Shown here: one piece after another, positions 23,968-38,900 of the stretch | How the letters are laid out: every line of letters starts with the position of its first letter | Numbering within the stretch: the first letter of the stretch is position 1 | DNA from: Thelephora terrestris | Taxonomy: Eukaryota > Basidiomycota > Agaricomycetes > Thelephorales > Thelephoraceae | Length of the DNA stretch: 64,000 bases | Reading direction: 5' to 3' | Assembly: GCA_015956445.1 (NCBI GenBank) | Contig: WIUZ02000009.1 | Location: forward strand, 310,001 to 374,000 | The notes under the pieces: model-generated | Seen by the model: only the letters and a program-made list of their open reading frames with translations | Databases searched by the model: none | What the model was told of the DNA's origin: nothing | Made by a program: the position numbers and the translations under genes

Positions 23968-25044
23968 TTAAAACGTTGATATGAAATGAGAACCGAGAGG
24001 TATACCAGGATTCATTGTGTTTCGTGCGTCTGCTCGACCCTCATGCTTGGCACCCGGGTGTCCATGAAGTGGAGAAGAGGCGGCGGCCTGCTGATCGATG
24101 ATCTGCCGATCCTCTCCGGATGAAATTGGACCAGAAAGGAATGAATAAGCAGAGTAGCCTGGGTGATCTTCTCCATCGAAACTGAAACTGCAACTGAAAC
24201 GGCTGTCGTGGATGGCTTCGGCTGCTCCTGCCAGTTCGATATGAACCCGTTTTATTTGCTGGTTGTCAATGAATGCGGGTAGGAGGAAGAGCCTTGTCCT
24301 TACACGACGGGGTCTGTATGCGAGGTCGGAGAGGCCTGACCCGGTTGCAAACACGGTAACCATGCGAGAGAGACGTTTCCGCGTACTCGTCACCTAGGGC
24401 AGGGTACTTTGAATGAGAGCACCGCCGCAACAGGCGATGATAGGTTTGGCAAATAGACCGAGAAGGCGTGATGGAGACCCGGTATCGTGACTGTCAAGGA
24501 ATGCTCAAGGGGTCGCACCATCAAAAAACAATCACTGTTTGCCTTGATGTGGTTTTGAGTGGGTGGCAGGAGACCGTAACAAGTGTCGAACGGACAGCGG
24601 CCCTTAGGCGATATCAAGAACTCATTCTATTTGCCAACCAAGGACGTGTGTCATGGGCATCAAAACCTGTGCCGTTTATAATAGTGGTGCGCGACAGTCG
24701 TCGGGATGATTTACTCCCCCCGTCCTCCTCTCCCGCGTTATCCTCTCCGACCCTTGGGGCCGGTCTCAGCTGCAGATGGGCCAAGTGAGTGCGAGACTCA
24801 GCAAGCTCCTGAAGTGCAGCCCCTCCACCGCGAGTGAAGAAGAACAAGAAGATTTCCGGCCGCACCACCCCAGGTTCGTGGTCACGGCTGAAGTGACGAA
24901 TTCGAAGTTTGCTTCCCTCCAACCAAACCGATACTCTGAAAGCAATCGGTCGTTCCTGTCTCTGGCAAAAGATCCTTCCGTCCTCGACGTGGTGAGTCCC
25001 GTTCGGTTGCCTCCCCGGCCTCGTTGCGGTCCTTTGGGCGGCAC
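23968..25044 (-). CDS. Possible hypothetical gene, low support
   Basis: Several exon-like blocks lie on the minus strand between PEX1 and the MAPK gene: FARDRNDRLLSEYRFGWRE with FEFVTSAVTTNLGWCG (about 24980-24870), LEHSLTVTIPGLHHAFSVYL (about 24510-24440), and RLFLLPAFIDNQQIKRVHIE (about 24290-24230), ending in TF* at 23968. Composition looks protein-like, but I could not join the blocks in one consistent set of splice phases and recognise no family. A competing plus-strand frame at 24776 (MGQVSARLSKLL...) ends in a good GTGAGT donor near 24991. One of the two may be real. Confidence 0.3.
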
Positions 25045-25158
25045 TTCCCGCGACTAGTAACTGATCGCAGAATGTTCTGATAGCGTCACACAACGCCCTT
25101 ACCCCCTCCATCTCCTTCACCACCACCTTCACCATCCCCTGCTCCTAGTATTGCTCCG

Positions 25159-26853
<1,695 letters not shown>

Positions 26854-27416
26854 TCTATTCCTGATATCCCCATGATTTCTTTCGAATAGAAGGAGGCCAT
26901 TGTACAGACTTATTGTACATTGTAACTCGCACCGTTGCCGTCTTTTACTCTGGTTTCTTGTGTTTTTTGGCATCTGCTGCGTAAATAGGCCTCATTGTGT
27001 ATTATGTTCATCGCCCGAGATATGTACAATTCAGTTCATGTTCAATTCTTTGTTGTACCTTGGGGACAATCGTTTACGAGAGTTCCGGATACCATGAATA
27101 TAGGCATCCCCCTGTTAGGCAGAGTGGCTTCCGGGCATTAGACAGTACACAGGAGTAACATTGCGGGTAAACGGAAGCTGCAGCTGCATCGGGACTTCTG
27201 GTCAGTTCATCGAGCGACCTAAACTTTGGGGTCAAGTCTTCCACATTGGACCTTCACAGATCTGTATCACTGTGATACAGTACCCCAGCTGGAGGGATAT
27301 ATAATTGAAAGGCAAAAGGATCAAGAAGAAGTGGCGACGATTTGAAATATGAGATTCATCTGGTTGACAAGGCCTTTTCACCCGTCTCCATGCACACTTG
27401 ACGACTCAGTTCGCTA
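26854..27416. other. Intergenic stretch, MAPK 3' side
   Basis: No gene seen. Likely MAPK 3' UTR with AT-rich blocks followed by unassigned sequence. Confidence 0.5.
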
Positions 27417-28270
27417 TCATGAGGAGCAAATTCGGATAAAACTTCCTTCGACCACGTCTTTGTTCGTTCCTGGCCATACTATGTAAATTCCGGCACGGTG
27501 CCAGGGTCCAAGGCTCGGGATCATAGATGCGCGGTTACTAAACTGATGTCGATGAACGGTATCCGCCATCAGGTCGTCAGCCCGGCGGTTGCAGAGAAAA
27601 AAACGGGAGGTCAGCAAGTGAAGATGGACTCGAAATTCGATATCTTTGAGAATCATTCCGCCTAAAGGGGCACCGAAGCTTCAAGCTGTGGGCACAAGTC
27701 CGGTTTTCATCATTGAGATATTTGCCTTCGGCTGGATTAAAGTCTGAGTGGGTAGTTCGAGTGGGGAGAACCCATTCGGCGTCCCCTTTGTATATGAGAC
27801 CGTCCGTAGCGTATGCGCAGACCTGTAGCCCGGTTCTCCTGAAATTTTCGTCCGCGTGTCAGTGTTCCGTTAACTATATCACGACATCCCTTACCGGTGA
27901 TCGTCAGTGGTATACGTGGTCTGCTCGAGGAGACTAGTTCCGTTAGAAATTCCAGTTCCTGCTTGAAATTCGCCAATGCTTATGAATGAACTCGTCACGA
28001 GGCCATATCGTGAGGGGGCTGGAGCGCTGACGCTTGCCTTCACTCACATCTCCAGGATCTTCAGCGAATTGAGTCTGAATCGCGAACACCTTCTGTGCAG
28101 ATGAAGTTGGTTGATTTTTCGGGGTCTGTTGGTACCGGTGAAGGTCAGATTCACCGGGGTTTGTTAGATAATTCACAAGCAACTCCACCCGCACAGTAAT
28201 CCGTTGGAAGGAACTAGTGTAAACCGCTAGCTTTGGGCCAAAAACATTCGAGGAACATTGCGCCTTCAAG
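27417..28270 (-). CDS. Unidentified multi-exon gene
   Basis: Four blocks join in phase on the minus strand. The first, about 28230-28045, contains ITVRVELLVNYLTNPGESDL and FAIQTQFAEDPGD. A GTGAGT..CAAGCAG intron leads to GTGISNGTSLLEQTTYTTDD. A GTAAGG..TTTCAG intron leads to RTGLQVCAYATDGLIYKGDA, EWVLPTRTTHSDFNPAEGKY and LNDENRTCAHSLKLRCPF. The consistent phases and normal intron sizes argue that this is or was a real gene. I do not recognise the family; paired Cys and NDENRT-type sequence could suit a secreted protein, but no signal peptide was found. The start and the last exon, towards 27417, are uncertain. Confidence 0.4.
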
Positions 28271-28416
28271 ACGACGCCGTCATGCGTTGGCTTTCAGTCG
28301 AGAGACACTGGCGCCTTGGGGTATCAATGCTCCGTCTTAGGCGGGAATTGAACCGAAGACGTCCAGCTTGCAAAGAACGCAGCGAAATTCAAGTTGTTTT
28401 ATTGACCCCGATTCCA

Positions 28417-28745
28417 ATGTCGATACAAGGTCTGGCATAGCGCAACGTGAGTAAGGGTTAGGTGGAACCGAGCACTTGCTCGGTAGGACGCGGAGCCAAG
28501 GAGCCGCTGGGCGGGCGGGATCCTGTTTCGCGATTCTGTTTTGCGCCCCACTAAAAAGTTGTATTTGGTGGTGGCTGAGGTACATCGACGGGGGGGGGGG
28601 GGGGGGGGGTTGAGAGGGGCAAAAAATTGAATTGGTAGACGAATGGAGAGATGAATAAGAGCTTAGAACGACTACTACGACTGAGAGGTGAGCGAGATGG
28701 GCGATGGGGAACAAGAAGGGTGAATGTCTAACTTGCTACCTCTCC
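28417..28745 (+). repeat. Upstream repeat shared with F-box gene A
   Basis: Segments such as GTCGATACAAGGTCTGG and GGTTAGGTGGAACCGAG, then GAGATGGGCGATGGGGAAC and GGGTGAATGTCTA, recur in the same order at 40031-40222 with moderate divergence. Each copy lies a few hundred bases or less upstream of a plus-strand gene (DUF6535 here, F-box A there). It may be a dispersed element or a shared upstream region. Confidence 0.5.
28590..28609 (+). repeat. Poly-G tract (20 G)
   Basis: Twenty consecutive G residues in the upstream region of the DUF6535 gene. Length is probably unstable and may be affected by sequencing error. Confidence 0.9.
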
Positions 28746-28864
28746 CGAGCCGATCAATCGATCAATAAGTACTACTTATTTAAGCTTGACCAGCTTGACC
28801 GCTTGCCCGTCTTTTATCCCCTAATTCTGGGCGGTTTTCGCTTTTCCGGTTTGACGACCGCACG

Positions 28865-31711
28865 ATGAAAGGAACAACCGATAAATCACTTCCACCCTTT
28901 CCAAACCCGGCCGCCCACCTAGAATTTTACAAGTTGTTCAAACGTGAATCCGACGAGTTTGACAATGATTTTATCAAGAAATACGATGACGAGGCAAATA
29001 CCACGTTGATCTTTGTGAGCTCTCTGCCTCTACGCCCGCAGCGATTCGAGTGCAGACCTTAACCCGCTCTGGGAAATAGGCCGGTTTATTCTCCGCGGTC
29101 ACTTCAGCTTTCATCATCGACGTTCAGAGCCAGCTCCAGCCTGACTATACACAAATGAGCTTCGCCCTCCTCACGATTATTGCCAATGCCTCGCTTGGGA
29201 AAATTCCGACTGGTACTGATGTCGCTTTTCCCCAATGGAATGGTCCCGATCCCGCCATTGTCCACGTCCTAACCATCCTCTACTCCAGCTTGGCTGCCTC
29301 CCTCCTCGCCGCGCTCGTTGCGATGTTGGGCAAGCAATGGCTCACCCGCTTTGCCCAGCTGGAGATACATGGGTCCATCGCCGATCGGAGTCGGCATCGA
29401 GCGCGCAAATTCCATGGAATGGTCACCTGGCACTTTGACTTCGTCATGGAATCTTTACCCCTCATGCTCCAAGCCGCGCTTTTCCTGCTCGGTTATGCCC
29501 TCTCCAACTACCTCTTCTTCATAAACAAAGCTGTCTCTGGCGTCATCATAGGTTTCACCACATTCGGTCTCCTCTTCTATTTGCTTATCGTGTCCGCTGC
29601 CACCCTGTCATACACCTGCCCGTTCCAGACCCCTCCTTCCCTCATCATTCGCTACATGGTTCGCTTTGATGATGAAAACTGGAAGTACCTCCAGAGACTT
29701 AGGAGATGGTTTGAGACTACGCTCTCTCCGAAAAGGAAATTACGAAGGCTAAGATTAGGTGCCCTCCCCCAATTGGGTTATCCTGGCACGCTCGATGGAA
29801 ACGAAACCGACGATCCCATCGTGTTTGCCATGGCCGGCTCATCTGACCAACAACCTCCGCTGTTTGTTAAGCAGGCTGAAGGGGATAGTTACGCATTTGA
29901 CTCGAACTGCATCATGCAGGTGTTCAAAATCTCGACGGACGCCGACGTCATTCAAGCCAACATGAAGCTAATTCTCGAGATCACCTGGCATGCCGGTATC
30001 CGGGTCACTCCCTTGGAAAGGGTCCACGATGCCATGCTCGAATGCTTCGACCGCTCAGCCGGGTGCCTCGCGGTGATTCCCAAACTTAGGAATCAGGCCT
30101 ATCTTAGTGCCAGGGCTCTCCTCCACCTCACCATCCAGCGCCAGTGCATCGGTCACAAATCCGACGAAGCTGTATTCGAATCAATCTCGAGCCAACATCC
30201 GATCATTGGATCCACACGTTACGAGGAAGATTCGGACCTGGAATCCACCCTCGGTATCATCGATCGCCTCTTTGGTGGTTACGGAGAAATACATTGGAAA
30301 ACCTTCTCGTTTTCTGTACCTCACCAGGCTTGGATGGGACACATCCTCCTTTACCGCGCCTGGGATGTCCTCGGGAAAGACGAGCCTCTACCCGACGATG
30401 TCAAGGAATTCGTTCTTTACTCTCTTCGGCTTGAGCCTCCCCCTCCTGCGCCGATTGTAACGGACTGCCTGTTCATCATTGGTCTGGCCCTCGGAATCAG
30501 GCCGCACATTGACGACCTGTTGGTCATCGACAAGAGGTAATGTGACCTCTAGGGTTCTTCTTGGATGAATCTCAAGTGTCCTGTGTAGTGACAAACAAGA
30601 CCAGCAACTCGACCGGATCTACAAGAAGCTCGTTGAGACGTTCGAGAACCCCACCGCAACCACCGAAGAGATCGACCGTGCCCTGGGAACCCTGGAACTC
30701 ACGGCACCCCTCTCCGAGAATGACATTGCCACGAGAAGCTATCACATCTTCCACGTTGTTATGCAAGCCCCCCTCTCTGAGAACTACACCCAAGAGAAGA
30801 AATGGGAGGCTTCTCGTCTTGCCATGCGCGGTGCCTACAAGTGGGATAAATTCTTACCGTGGGTCGAGGATCCTGAAGACATCCTGACGTTCTTGGACTA
30901 TCACTTCGACTTGGCTACCCGATCTGGCGAAGACCATGATGAGCCGATCCAGAATGCTTTGCGTGCCCTGGCTTATGCCTCAAGTCCCGATACCATTGAA
31001 GCCCTTGAACACTTCGACCCGACAACACCGTCTTTCGTCCGGGGGATCTGCTACGTTTACAGGGATAACAAACCGTTCCAGCTTCGCAAGGCGGCTCTCT
31101 TCTTCCTTCCGCTCATTGGTCACAGGTGGTTCAACAACGCTAACCAGATCATGGAGCCCGATCAGATGAGGAGACTGTGCGTGAACTGGGCATCGGCCGT
31201 CGATGGTATCGAACACACGGACCCTGTCCAGAAAGCTGTCCTGGCGGTCCTTTTCGATATGATGAACTCCCCTCATTGGCGCCCTCACATCGTCACGGAG
31301 AAATGGAAGTTGTTGGAGTACCACATGGCGGTCCCTGACGACTCTCAACCTTTGAAGAGGTGCCTGAACAACCCTGAGCTGTCGGAAGCGATCTCACAAG
31401 GGGGAAACCCGACGGCTACGGTCCTTTGGTTGGCGATTCTGTGGCTGAGGTATGCCGAGTTGATTCCTGAGGTCCGGAGGCAGTTGGTGGAGATCACCAG
31501 GTATGTTGCTGGCGGTGCGAGGAGGGCCGACCTCGACATGTATCTATCGGTTCTCAATGTGGAGTTGGAAAAGGCTGAGAACGCGTTGGATCTGCATAAT
31601 ACTTGGCCTGTCGACCCACTCTACGTCGTCCTCGGGGCCAAGATCGATAACCTCAAACAAGCCAAGGCTGCTTTGCTCCCTCTGAGGGAGGTTGATGTTG
31701 TCTCGGTTTAA
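28865..31711 (+). CDS. DUF6535 membrane protein
   Basis: Exons 28865-29014, 29080-30536 and 30589-31711, all joins in phase, give about 909 residues. The N-terminal 240 residues form the DUF6535 domain: AGLFSAVTSAFIIDVQ, then QMSFALLTIIANASL, ILYSSLAASLLAALVAMLG followed by KQWLTRF, and two further hydrophobic segments (PLMLQAALFLLGYALSNYLF and VSGVIIGFTTFGLLFYLLIV). That makes about four membrane spans. The remaining 650 residues are soluble, helical in character and of unknown function. The family is restricted to basidiomycetes and expanded in mushrooms; no biochemical role is established. Stop is TAA at 31709-31711. Confidence 0.85.
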
Positions 31712-34014
31712 CCTGCTCTCGGTCGCTTCGTGCTTTTTGTTCGTCCTTTCTGTGTTTGCGTTTATGTGTGCTCATGACAGTTTTCTCTCTCACTTCTTCA
31801 TCTGTGTATTAGCTGTATTCATTTATCTGTGGTTTGTTCTTATTTCGAATTCTGGTTGCGGTCTCCCATTAATTCTAGTAGGCTACGAGTAGTTGTTGGG
31901 CATGTATCTCCTGCGACCAAGATTGTAAAAGTCGAGTTCTTAGTCACCGGTGGTTCGGAGCAGGATGGCATCCGGGATCTCTTGTGCGATTTGGGTAGGG
32001 AGTTGCCCCTGCAAGCAATGTGGGCTACTTGACCAGAAATGTCCGTTCGGGAACAAGTTGCTGGAATCGATCATCAATCGCACCGCGGGCTTTACTCTCG
32101 AGTTCCTGACCAGCTGCTGCCGTAAGACTCACTCTTTCATAGCGGGTTGCCGAAGAAAATCGTTGAAGGACGATGGAGATCCTCGGATATTAGTAAATCA
32201 TTGTCGGGGGAGGGATGGCGAACGGCTTGCCCATCTTTCCGTTGTTGTCGAAATCCCCGCCGAAATCGTGATCAGAGCGAGCACACGTCACGAAGCACGC
32301 TGTCGCATATCAGGCGATCGCTAGGCTTTGACTCGAGGTACAATGGACGGAGAGGGGGGGACTGGGCATCTCTGGTGTTCCGCGTTTGTCACGACGTCCA
32401 TCCCTGGGCGACGACATTTTTACACCCTCTGCGACATCTGGATTGATTTCTTGACACTACTCGCATCTGCAAAACCATTCGGCTGCTCTGGTGCTGGATT
32501 GGGTATTTATGGGTGCCAGTACGCCATCGCCGCGGCACCGCACTAGATCATAATAGATGTACACAGAAACCGGACGGTTTTGCTGATGCCACTCGTGTCC
32601 GAACATCCGTGCCATCTCCCAGCCTTCTCACGAAGCAATTTGTGGCCAGCCCCTTGTTGTGGTGCCTGTTTATTCCTGCTTCTATTGCCCACGTCGCCCC
32701 ACTCGTGTACCCCAGGTGGCGGCCAACATTCAACAAGTGGCCTGAGGTTCTCCTCGAAAGACCGTGTCGATGATTACCGCCGGAGATCCCCAGTCCCCGA
32801 AAGATTGTTTCCTCCTCTCTTGATCTTGGGCCGAAGAATCGCAGCAATATCTGTTTCACACTGTCTCGTTCAATTCAAAGCAGTCCGCACACTTGTGGTT
32901 CTCATCGGACGTCTTGGACCGGGTTAGCTATGTATGCTGTCTATGGAGGCTATGGCTGGCGTATAATGCGAGCTACTGGCAAATTGCCACCCCCACGTCA
33001 AGTTTGCTGTCGCGAGCCCCGTGATTCCCAACATTCGCTACAGAACGGGTGGTTCTCACTCGATGAGATAGCCCACCACGATGGGCTGGTTGAGCAGGAA
33101 GGCACAGCGAGAGGTATTGTCATTCATTTCATCGTTCGCGTCTCTCGGGTCGCTCTAAAGTACCAGGTTCATGTCACACGTGCGAGCAAGGTACCCCGCG
33201 ACCGTACTATCCATTCTTCTTCAAACGCTTCGACGATCTCCTGTGAACAGCTGTGGCCTTATACACTATCGTTCCGGTAGCAGGACCTCCGTCTGGCTGC
33301 CTGAGTTGGGTCAAATGCCTATTACGCCTGCACGCTGAGTTTTTTGGAGCTGACTTTGATGCGCAGGAATTCAATGAATCAGCGACCGTCCTCTTGGCTG
33401 TTCAAATGCCCAGACCACCAGGACGTGCGTTGGGATTTTTGGTGGCCGCTCGTTTGCATGTCCACTTTCCTGCCTCATCCAACTATCGATTCTTCGGATC
33501 GGCGCTCTGCTGCGAAAGATGACCAATATCTGATAAAACCCTGTCAAGGTCTAGGAGTCTCGGTGGTGTAGTGGAAATTGATGAGCAGGGTAGACGAACC
33601 TAGATACCATCTCCAGGAGCCTGAACATAGCAAGTACCTTCAGGTATTTCGATGTTACTTGTTTAAACGGCTCATCATCAGGGCCTTCGCCTGGACGAGT
33701 TGATACAGACGTAGACCAGGCGGGACAGGTGCGGTTGGTAGATGAATTAGTGATCCGCGGGGGCAAATAGTTTTTGGGGCTGGCCGCATAGACATTGCCG
33801 AGACAGCCAAGATCGAAAAATACTGTGAACCCTCTCGGTAGTTTTTTTTCAAGGCGGGAATTCAGCCTAGCTTCGGATTCAGAGCGGATGCAGAGGTTGC
33901 GCCCGAGACCGACAGGATGGTGCCGTCCGACGGAGCAGGGCGCTCCTTTTTGAAGTGAACGAATGAAGCGAAGACACTTTACTTTCCAATCACCACCTAC
34001 CTTCTTCACTCACC
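31712..34014. other. Intergenic region with a small inverted repeat
   Basis: About 2.3 kb with no credible gene; open frames on both strands lack motifs and splice logic. A short imperfect inverted repeat, CATCTGCAAAACCATTCGG at about 32464-32482 against its reverse complement at about 32571-32592, lies near the middle. At 33567-33580 a tRNA A-box-like string occurs but no B box follows. Confidence 0.45.
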
Positions 34015-35692
34015 ATGGGCCGTACGGCCTCTTCGCTTCATGCCCCGCCAACGGCGAGAGAGATTGCTCTCCTCCTCACTCTCCTTATATTTTTGCTTAC
34101 AACTACCAGCAATCTCACCAACTCGCAAAATTCGAGCCAGTTAACAAAGTACCCCTTTCTTCGATCCCCCTCCACAACACACCGCAACACGACCAACCCG
34201 AACGTTACCATAAAACCAAAGAAGTTCGAGACGGCGCTGTCTTGGAAAAACTCCGGAAAGGTGCCAGATACGGTGATCGTCGCCCACGCGCCGGGGTGGA
34301 CAATCTTGGATAGACTTTACGCGTTGGATGGTACACTGTATATCGTCACGGACGACCCCGCGTCGGTCCCCGATAGAAGGTTCATCCTTTCAACAGCCCT
34401 GAAGATTGCGAATGGACCCATCGAGGCAGCTAAGCGGGTACCGACAGACAAAGAACTACGAATTATCTCGACCGCCGATGCGAAGACTTTGTTTGGGTCT
34501 GGGGCAGATGTTTTGGACGGTGTGACGGTGAGTCTGGTTGTTTTCTCTCAGTGCCCTTCTCTCGCTGACGAACTGCGGAAAGTGGTACGCCAACGATCCG
34601 AATCAATTGTAACGTCTCTCTCTGTGCTCAACGGAGATTCGTCGCTGATCCTATTGATTCAGCATTACCCACTATTACCACTGGTCTGCTGAGCTGTTTT
34701 TCGGATTCTGGAGAACGTATTCTTCCCTTGACCCTGCTATCACGGAAGACGGAAACACGACCCTACCCACACCACGCAGGTTATTATTTCCACACCTCGA
34801 TTCAGACCACTGGCGGGATTATGCCAAGATGAACCAACTCGTAGTCCGCACATCCTTCCCCTCTATCTCGATGGAGTTTAAGGACGACTGGGCGGATAGG
34901 ATCACGATGGGCCGACCAATTGTTTTTGACAGAGTTGTTCTGGCGGACAGGGCAGCTGCTATCAATGGAGTAAGCTGGCAACGGACACAACGGACCGCCT
35001 CTGAGGCTTTCGCCTTACCTGGAAGTGCCCACTGGTGGAGCACGATCCGGAATTCCGTGATTGGGCTATCCGGTCTAACGACACCAAGAGGGGGAAACAC
35101 AAACCCTGTGATCACCTATATTTCGCGGCAGGACTGGGGCAGGCGGATGTTAATTCCCGAGCACCACGAAAAGCTCGTGGAGGAGCTGTACGTCTTGAGA
35201 GACACTTATGGATACGAAGTCAACGTCGTGAGCATGGACAAGCTTTCGCGCATGGAGCAGCTCCACCTCGCGGGGAGGACAACGGTATGGGCGGTCTGTT
35301 TGTCGTTTTCTCCTATCTGAAGGTGCTTATCGGGTTAGATCATGATGGGCGTCCACGGAAACGGACTTACCTCATTGGTTTGGATGAAGCCCACTGCCCG
35401 CTCTACGGTCATGGAATTCTTCTACCCTGAGGGTTTCGCGCACGATTACGAGTGGACCACTCGTTCCTTGGGGATGGTACATTATGGATTCTGGGGCAAC
35501 CGGTGAGATAGCACCAGTCGTCCTCACGCCTGTGTCGTGCTTACGCTCCTGTTTAGTACGTTCACTAGTCCGGAGATTCCACCTGTCAACTATCCAGAAG
35601 GATTCCAGGGTAACGAAATACCGATTGATGGGACTTTGGTGGCGAGGATATGCCTCGAAAGACTGAGTCTCGTGGACGAAGCTGATGACTAA
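34015..35692 (+). CDS. GT61-type (DUF563) glycosyltransferase, type II membrane protein
   Basis: Starts MGRTASSLHAPPTAREIALL; a single N-terminal hydrophobic stretch (LLLTLLIFLLTTT) fits a Golgi/ER signal anchor. Several Asn-X-Ser/Thr sites follow. After an intron near 34529-34680 comes HYYHWSAELFFGFWRTYSSL, the GT61 His-rich block, then PRRLLFPHLDSDHWRDYAKM, VVLADRAAAIN, VITYISRQDWGRRMLI, and EVNVVSMDKLSRMEQLHLAG. The next exon has MMGVHGNGLTSLVWM, the conserved VHGNGLT motif, and a later exon FFYPEGFAHDYEWTTRSLGM. The last exon ends LSLVDEADD before TAA at 35690. The family includes EOGT and xylosyltransferases; fungal members modify glycans of unknown identity. Introns are 50-60 nt except the first, which is longer. 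Confidence 0.85.
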
Positions 35693-35971
35693 CATCATGG
35701 ACTTACATAGAGATGCATATGCCTTTCTTCATATATTATAGTCTATTCTCGTAATTAGAACAACAACCCTCACCGGGGGCTTCAGGTATTTCTCAGCTGC
35801 TTGGCTGGTGGCGGCGGCGCGTCTACATTAAACGCGGTCACGAGTTATTACGTAATACGTGCTGTGGCTGAGATCAGAGGATATTCATGGCGCGTTTCTC
35901 CTCACTCAACTACGACCGACTCTCCCCCAAGCAAAACGCGTCTCGAACCACGCGCGGGTCATTTTGCCAGG

Positions 35972-38900
35972 ATGGCCGCGAAATACGTCCCAGGTGAGAC
36001 AAATTTTTCCAGGCAAGAATTCGACGCTGAAAGCGAGTTTTTAGTACGTGTTTTGTATATGGTTCAGAATAATCCCCAATACATGCTCGCCCGTTCTCCC
36101 ACCTCTGTACCAGTGTTCATGGTATATAACGCCCCTCATCCTGGCAGCGCACCCTCAATCTATGGCAAAACGCGTCTTGAAACTTGCATACAGGCGATAA
36201 ACAGATCCAGGTGCGGGATGCGGATTATCCCTCGTTCTCCAAGCTGAGCGCGAAATTTGGCGATTACAGTCCCGAGTTCTTCTCGGAAGACGAGGAGGAT
36301 TATTCGGTTTATCTTGTGGATCCTGTTGAAACACAACAGAGCGGATCCACTCTGAACAATGCATCCTCGAGCAATGGGGTGCTCCCTCAATTTGCTGGGG
36401 TCACCGTCGGTCTGGGCGTCTTGTCGACCTTGCTTGACTCATCTGCGGAGGATGTGTGGGTTACAGGGACGATTTCTACCGGTCCGGATGGCTCCGAATC
36501 GCTGGAGGTCGTGTTCACTCTGAAACCAGTATGTGAGCTCGTGTGGCGTGTGGCGCGATTGAACTGACTTGGTATGGGTTTCGTCATATAGATGAAGAGG
36601 AAACCTCCGCCAGCCGTTTCGCAGAAGAAACGGTCCAGGAAACAGCCTTCTGCATCGCACCAATCACAGACCACCAATCACCCTCCCCAATCCTCCCAGC
36701 CACTGGCAAGGTCGTCTTCGCTCACTGCCCTCGAGATCAAAGCTCGCAATGCCAAGTACTACAAGTCGGACGCTTCATTACCTCCTCCTCCAATCCTCTC
36801 TGGTCAGGCCAAGTCACATTACCCAGTGCGCTCCACCTCCTTCCCGTCACAGCCCCCTCCACAGACGAAACCGGCAACAACGTATGACTTTAGTTCGTCC
36901 ACCCCTCAGACTTCCCGACTTCAGACCTTACTCTCCGTGCTGTCATCTACGCAGAATAGGAATTCGGTTCTATCGGTTCTATCTCTCATGGATGCTTCCA
37001 AATCCTCTGCTACGAGTGATTCTTCCGGTGGATCTACATCAAGCTTGAAGGGCACTGATGATGCATTTGCCCTAGCGCTAAGAAGCCTCCTCCACGCTGC
37101 TGCGACTACCTCGGCGAGTGCGAACTCGATTTCTCCAACAAACCACCGTATAGCTCTGCTTGCCCCGCCGCCCAACAAGGCCATCGACTTCCCTTCCCCT
37201 TCATCCAGCGGTGAAGATGACAATCTTCCCTCAAAGCCTTACGCCGCTTCAACTCCAGAGGACCCATCGTCTACGGCATGCGTTTCGCCGGAGGTGCGAT
37301 GTATTGAGAAGGGCAAGGCGACTTTGGACAAGGAGAATTTTCACCCAATAGAACATACTACCCCTTCGAAGTCAGAGAAGAAGCGTGATGGTGAAAAGGT
37401 TCTGTCACCAGCGAATTCCCCTTCCCGCCCTCTTGGTCGTTACAACACAATGACGTCTCCGATCCGTCCAATCGACGTGAGCTCAAGTTCCCAGAGGAAA
37501 CGGACGATTAGCGATGTGGGCGACGTTAACGAACGCGTCCGCGAGAAGGTCAAGCTACTTAGGGGTTCTGGTACCGCTGGACCGACAGCCTCTTCTTTTG
37601 ATGATACTTTGACGGACCCTTTCGAGGGAGTCAAACGCCGTTTATTCTCCCTTTCTTCGCATTATACCGCTCAGTACCACTCGGACCCTACTTTTGACTC
37701 GCTGCCACCATCGTCATCGCAAGGATCGACATCGTCCATGGTCAGTGACCGTGATACCAAACCTCCTCCCTCATCGTCTTCATCATTCTCCGGGTCTGAT
37801 CGGACGACCGCAAGGATCAGAAACTCCAAGCTCACCGGGCCTGAGCCCCCTTCCGAATCATCCACGACTGCTTCGACCGCCGACCCCGACGGGAAGAAGA
37901 GATTTGTTGTACCGGATTGGGCCAAAACCGAAACCGCCACGGTCCCTCGACTATCGCAAGATACTGCGGCGAAGTTGGAAGCTGCCGAGGCTGAGAAGGT
38001 CGCCCAGATGAAGCTGAACAAGAGAGCGAGATCTGCTGCGGCGAGGAAGAGGAAGCTGGAGCAGATGGTGGCGGAGGATGAGAATATCGACCGGTTACCG
38101 TCGTCTGCAAGGTCTCGCGAGAAGAATAAGCAGGTTCAATCCAAACCTAAGGCACATGGAGAAGCGCCCGCCCTTGGGCTCAAGAACGCCAGCAATAAAC
38201 CCATAACTCCCAAAAGGAATAAACCTGGGGTCGAGGACGCGATCGATTTGCCGCTTGTTGCCTCTTCTTCGCCTGCTATTTTCAATTCCAGTCCGCTGGC
38301 TTCTCGGTCCGGGGGCCTGGTGTTAAAGACACCGACGAAACGTAGGAGGAACAGTTCGCGAACGCCTACCAAATGGAGCGCCGTCCGGGCAGCTTCCGAG
38401 TCTCCGTTGTTTACTCCAGACGGAACGGCGGGTGGCATCACCCCCAAGAAGCTTCCCAGTCTTTTCAGCGCTATCAGCCCTTTGCGAAAGGGTCGCAAAT
38501 CCCCGCCTATCTTGAGACATTCGTCATCTTTCTCTGTGGCTAAGAAGGTTGTGATTGATCTGGAGCAAGACGAGGACGAGGGTTCGATGAACTCGCTACC
38601 GAATCCGAGTAGTGATGTTGACGAACCTGACGCTCCAGTTGAGCCGTTCTGTCGACTGGCAGATCCGGAGTTGCTATCATCCTCTCCCCCTCCTTCCAGC
38701 CCGATCATGACTTCCTCGGACGTGGATCTTCCTCAACCTGAGGTCGTGACCTCAGATACTGAGACAACAAAGGGAAGGAAATCAGAATTGGCTGTAACAT
38801 CAACGCCGGAATGCCGCCCCCCGCCTACAACAGATTTCCAATCGAGCGACAACGATTTCGTGGATTTCATGCTCCAAACCACCTCTTCGAATTCCCAGCC

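Noticed and set aside
28330-28400. Possible minus-strand tRNA (GGTTCAATTCC)
   Set aside because: The T-arm stem does not pair and no A box lies at the right distance.
28337-28714. Minus-strand frame with a poly-Pro run
   Set aside because: The Pro run is only the poly-G tract read in reverse; no motif or splice support.
33567-33640. Possible tRNA (A-box-like TGGTGTAGTGG)
   Set aside because: No B box, anticodon stem or acceptor pairing could be found downstream.
38136-38708. Antisense frame of 190 codons inside the Ser-rich gene
   Set aside because: Shadow of a Ser/Pro/Asp-rich exon; composition is explained by the plus-strand codons.
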